Positions 5,735 to 6,207 of a stretch of DNA of 6,207 nt are shown here, piece by piece. The notes beneath the pieces were generated by a model, which worked only from the letters and a program-made list of their open reading frames with translations, was not told the origin of the DNA and ran no database searches. The translations under genes and the position numbers were made by a program. The stretch is taken from assembly GCA_013698495.1 (NCBI GenBank), contig JACCUV010000223.1, positions 1-6,207 on the forward strand. Reading direction: 5' to 3'. Position 1 is the stretch's first letter; each line of letters starts with the position of its first letter. The DNA comes from Chloroflexia bacterium. Its GTDB lineage: Bacteria; Chloroflexota; Chloroflexia; Thermomicrobiales; UBA6265.

Positions 5735-5786
5735 TCGTGACCTTGCGGCGGCTGGCCCGTCCCCCTCTGCGCGCGACGCGCGGACG

Positions 5787-5814
5787 TTAACCGACCGTGC
5801 TGGCCTGTTAGAAT
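5787..5814 (+). promoter_or_regulatory. Extended -10 promoter before the gene at the right edge
   Basis: TAGAAT (5809-5814) matches the -10 consensus at 5 of 6 positions. It is preceded by TG and one base (5806-5808), the extended -10 signature. TTAACC (5787-5792), 16 bases upstream, matches the -35 box at 4 of 6. Transcription would start near 5821, leaving a leader of about 55 bases. Confidence 0.5.
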
Positions 5815-5876
5815 GCGACGAGCATGCGAGCCGCGTTTCGCACCTGCAGACACTCGGAATTAACGGAGACCTCGAA

Positions 5877-6207
5877 ATGGCATTTGTCCTGAAACAGGCG
5901 ACTCGGCCCGGGGATCCGATCGATCCGCATCGCGCCAACGTACCCGGGGCGCCAGGCGCGACATGGTCGCCGCAGGTTCCGGGTCAGGTTCCGGATCGCT
6001 CCTCGGTGCCCGATCACGGTGAGTTGCCAGTCGAACTGCCGACTGGAGAAGTACGCCGACCAGTATCGGAATACGGGACCGCGCAGCGGATCATGGGTGT
6101 GTACGAATTGGCGACCGGCGAGGCGGACGATCCCGGGCGGTTCGAGCAGGCGACCGCCACCTACGAGGAAGTCCGCAAGGCCGACCCATCGCTACGCACC
6201 CCGGTGC
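5877..6207 (+). CDS. Unrecognised protein with proline-rich N-terminus (cut by window edge)
   Basis: About 110 codons are visible and the frame is open at the right edge. The ATG has GGAGA 7 bases upstream and sits about 55 bases after an extended -10 promoter. The protein begins MAFVLKQATRPGDPIDPHR. Residues 10-65 are rich in P, G, V and D, with short PG-containing segments (VPGAPGATW, QVPGQVPD), and look disordered. From about 66 the chain becomes helical (YGTAQRIMGVYELATGE, then an E/A-rich segment ending YEEVRKADPSLRTPV). The last part has a faint tetratricopeptide-like look (A-x-x-x-Y-E-E-V, then D-P-S-L), too short to call. No signal peptide or membrane segment is visible. I do not recognise the family. 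The 142 bases between it and the methyltransferase suggest a separate transcription unit. Confidence 0.75.
   Translation, partial: MAFVLKQATRPGDPIDPHRANVPGAPGATWSPQVPGQVPDRSSVPDHGELPVELPTGEVRRPVSEYGTAQRIMGVYELATGEADDPGRFEQATATYEEVRKADPSLRTPV

Noticed and set aside
5769..5783. GCGCG-type hairpin after the methyltransferase considered as its terminator.
   Set aside because: The stem is only 5 bp with a 3-base loop in simple CG-alternating sequence and is not followed by a T run. It also lies just before the next gene's promoter.
5824..5892. 22-codon upstream frame overlapping the start of the gene at the right edge.
   Set aside because: It lacks a good ribosome binding site, starts within a few bases of the predicted transcription start, and overlaps the real ATG in a different frame. 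A chance frame is more likely than a leader peptide.

Overview
The window is high-GC bacterial DNA (roughly 60-65 % G+C by eye). It uses GTG and TTG starts alongside ATG, has strong GGAGG-type ribosome binding sites, and carries a peptide-type ABC importer whose binding protein has a twin-arginine signal. This style fits a high-GC monoderm lineage such as Chloroflexota (Thermomicrobia-like) or Actinomycetota. That placement is an inference from style; there is no marker gene here.

Left part (1-3469, all minus strand): three genes of a peptide/nickel-type ABC importer, in transcription order binding protein, DppB-type permease, DppC-type permease. The binding protein has a good candidate promoter just upstream, with a perfect TTGACA -35 box. 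A 307-base gap separates it from the DppB gene and holds a nested inverted repeat and a weak second promoter candidate. The two permease genes overlap by 8 bases. The DppC gene runs off the left edge, about 100 codons short of the usual length. The ATPase genes are not in the window and may lie further left.

Middle (3470-4067): about 600 bases with no confidently called gene. The stretch is rich in inverted and direct repeats, including a 22-bp interrupted stem, an interlocking 11-bp stem and two short GC-rich hairpins. It also holds two small minus-strand frames joined stop-to-start (TGATG), the first with a very good ribosome binding site. It is either a pair of small genes, a structured leader or 3' region, or the remnant of a small element.

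Right part (4068-6207): a minus-strand gene for a 300-residue all-helical, HEAT-like protein is divergent from a plus-strand class I SAM-dependent methyltransferase of the UbiE/PmtA-like type. The 77-base divergent region is flanked by a near-perfect 16-bp inverted repeat that covers both ribosome binding sites and start codons. After the methyltransferase, an extended -10 promoter precedes the start of an unrecognised gene that runs off the right edge. Its first 60 or so residues are rich in proline and look disordered.

The importer genes form one functional unit: capture of a peptide-like solute outside the membrane, then passage through the DppB/DppC channel. The divergent pair may share regulation, but nothing in the sequence ties it to the importer. 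I found no RNA gene, CRISPR array, transposase or other clear mobile element.
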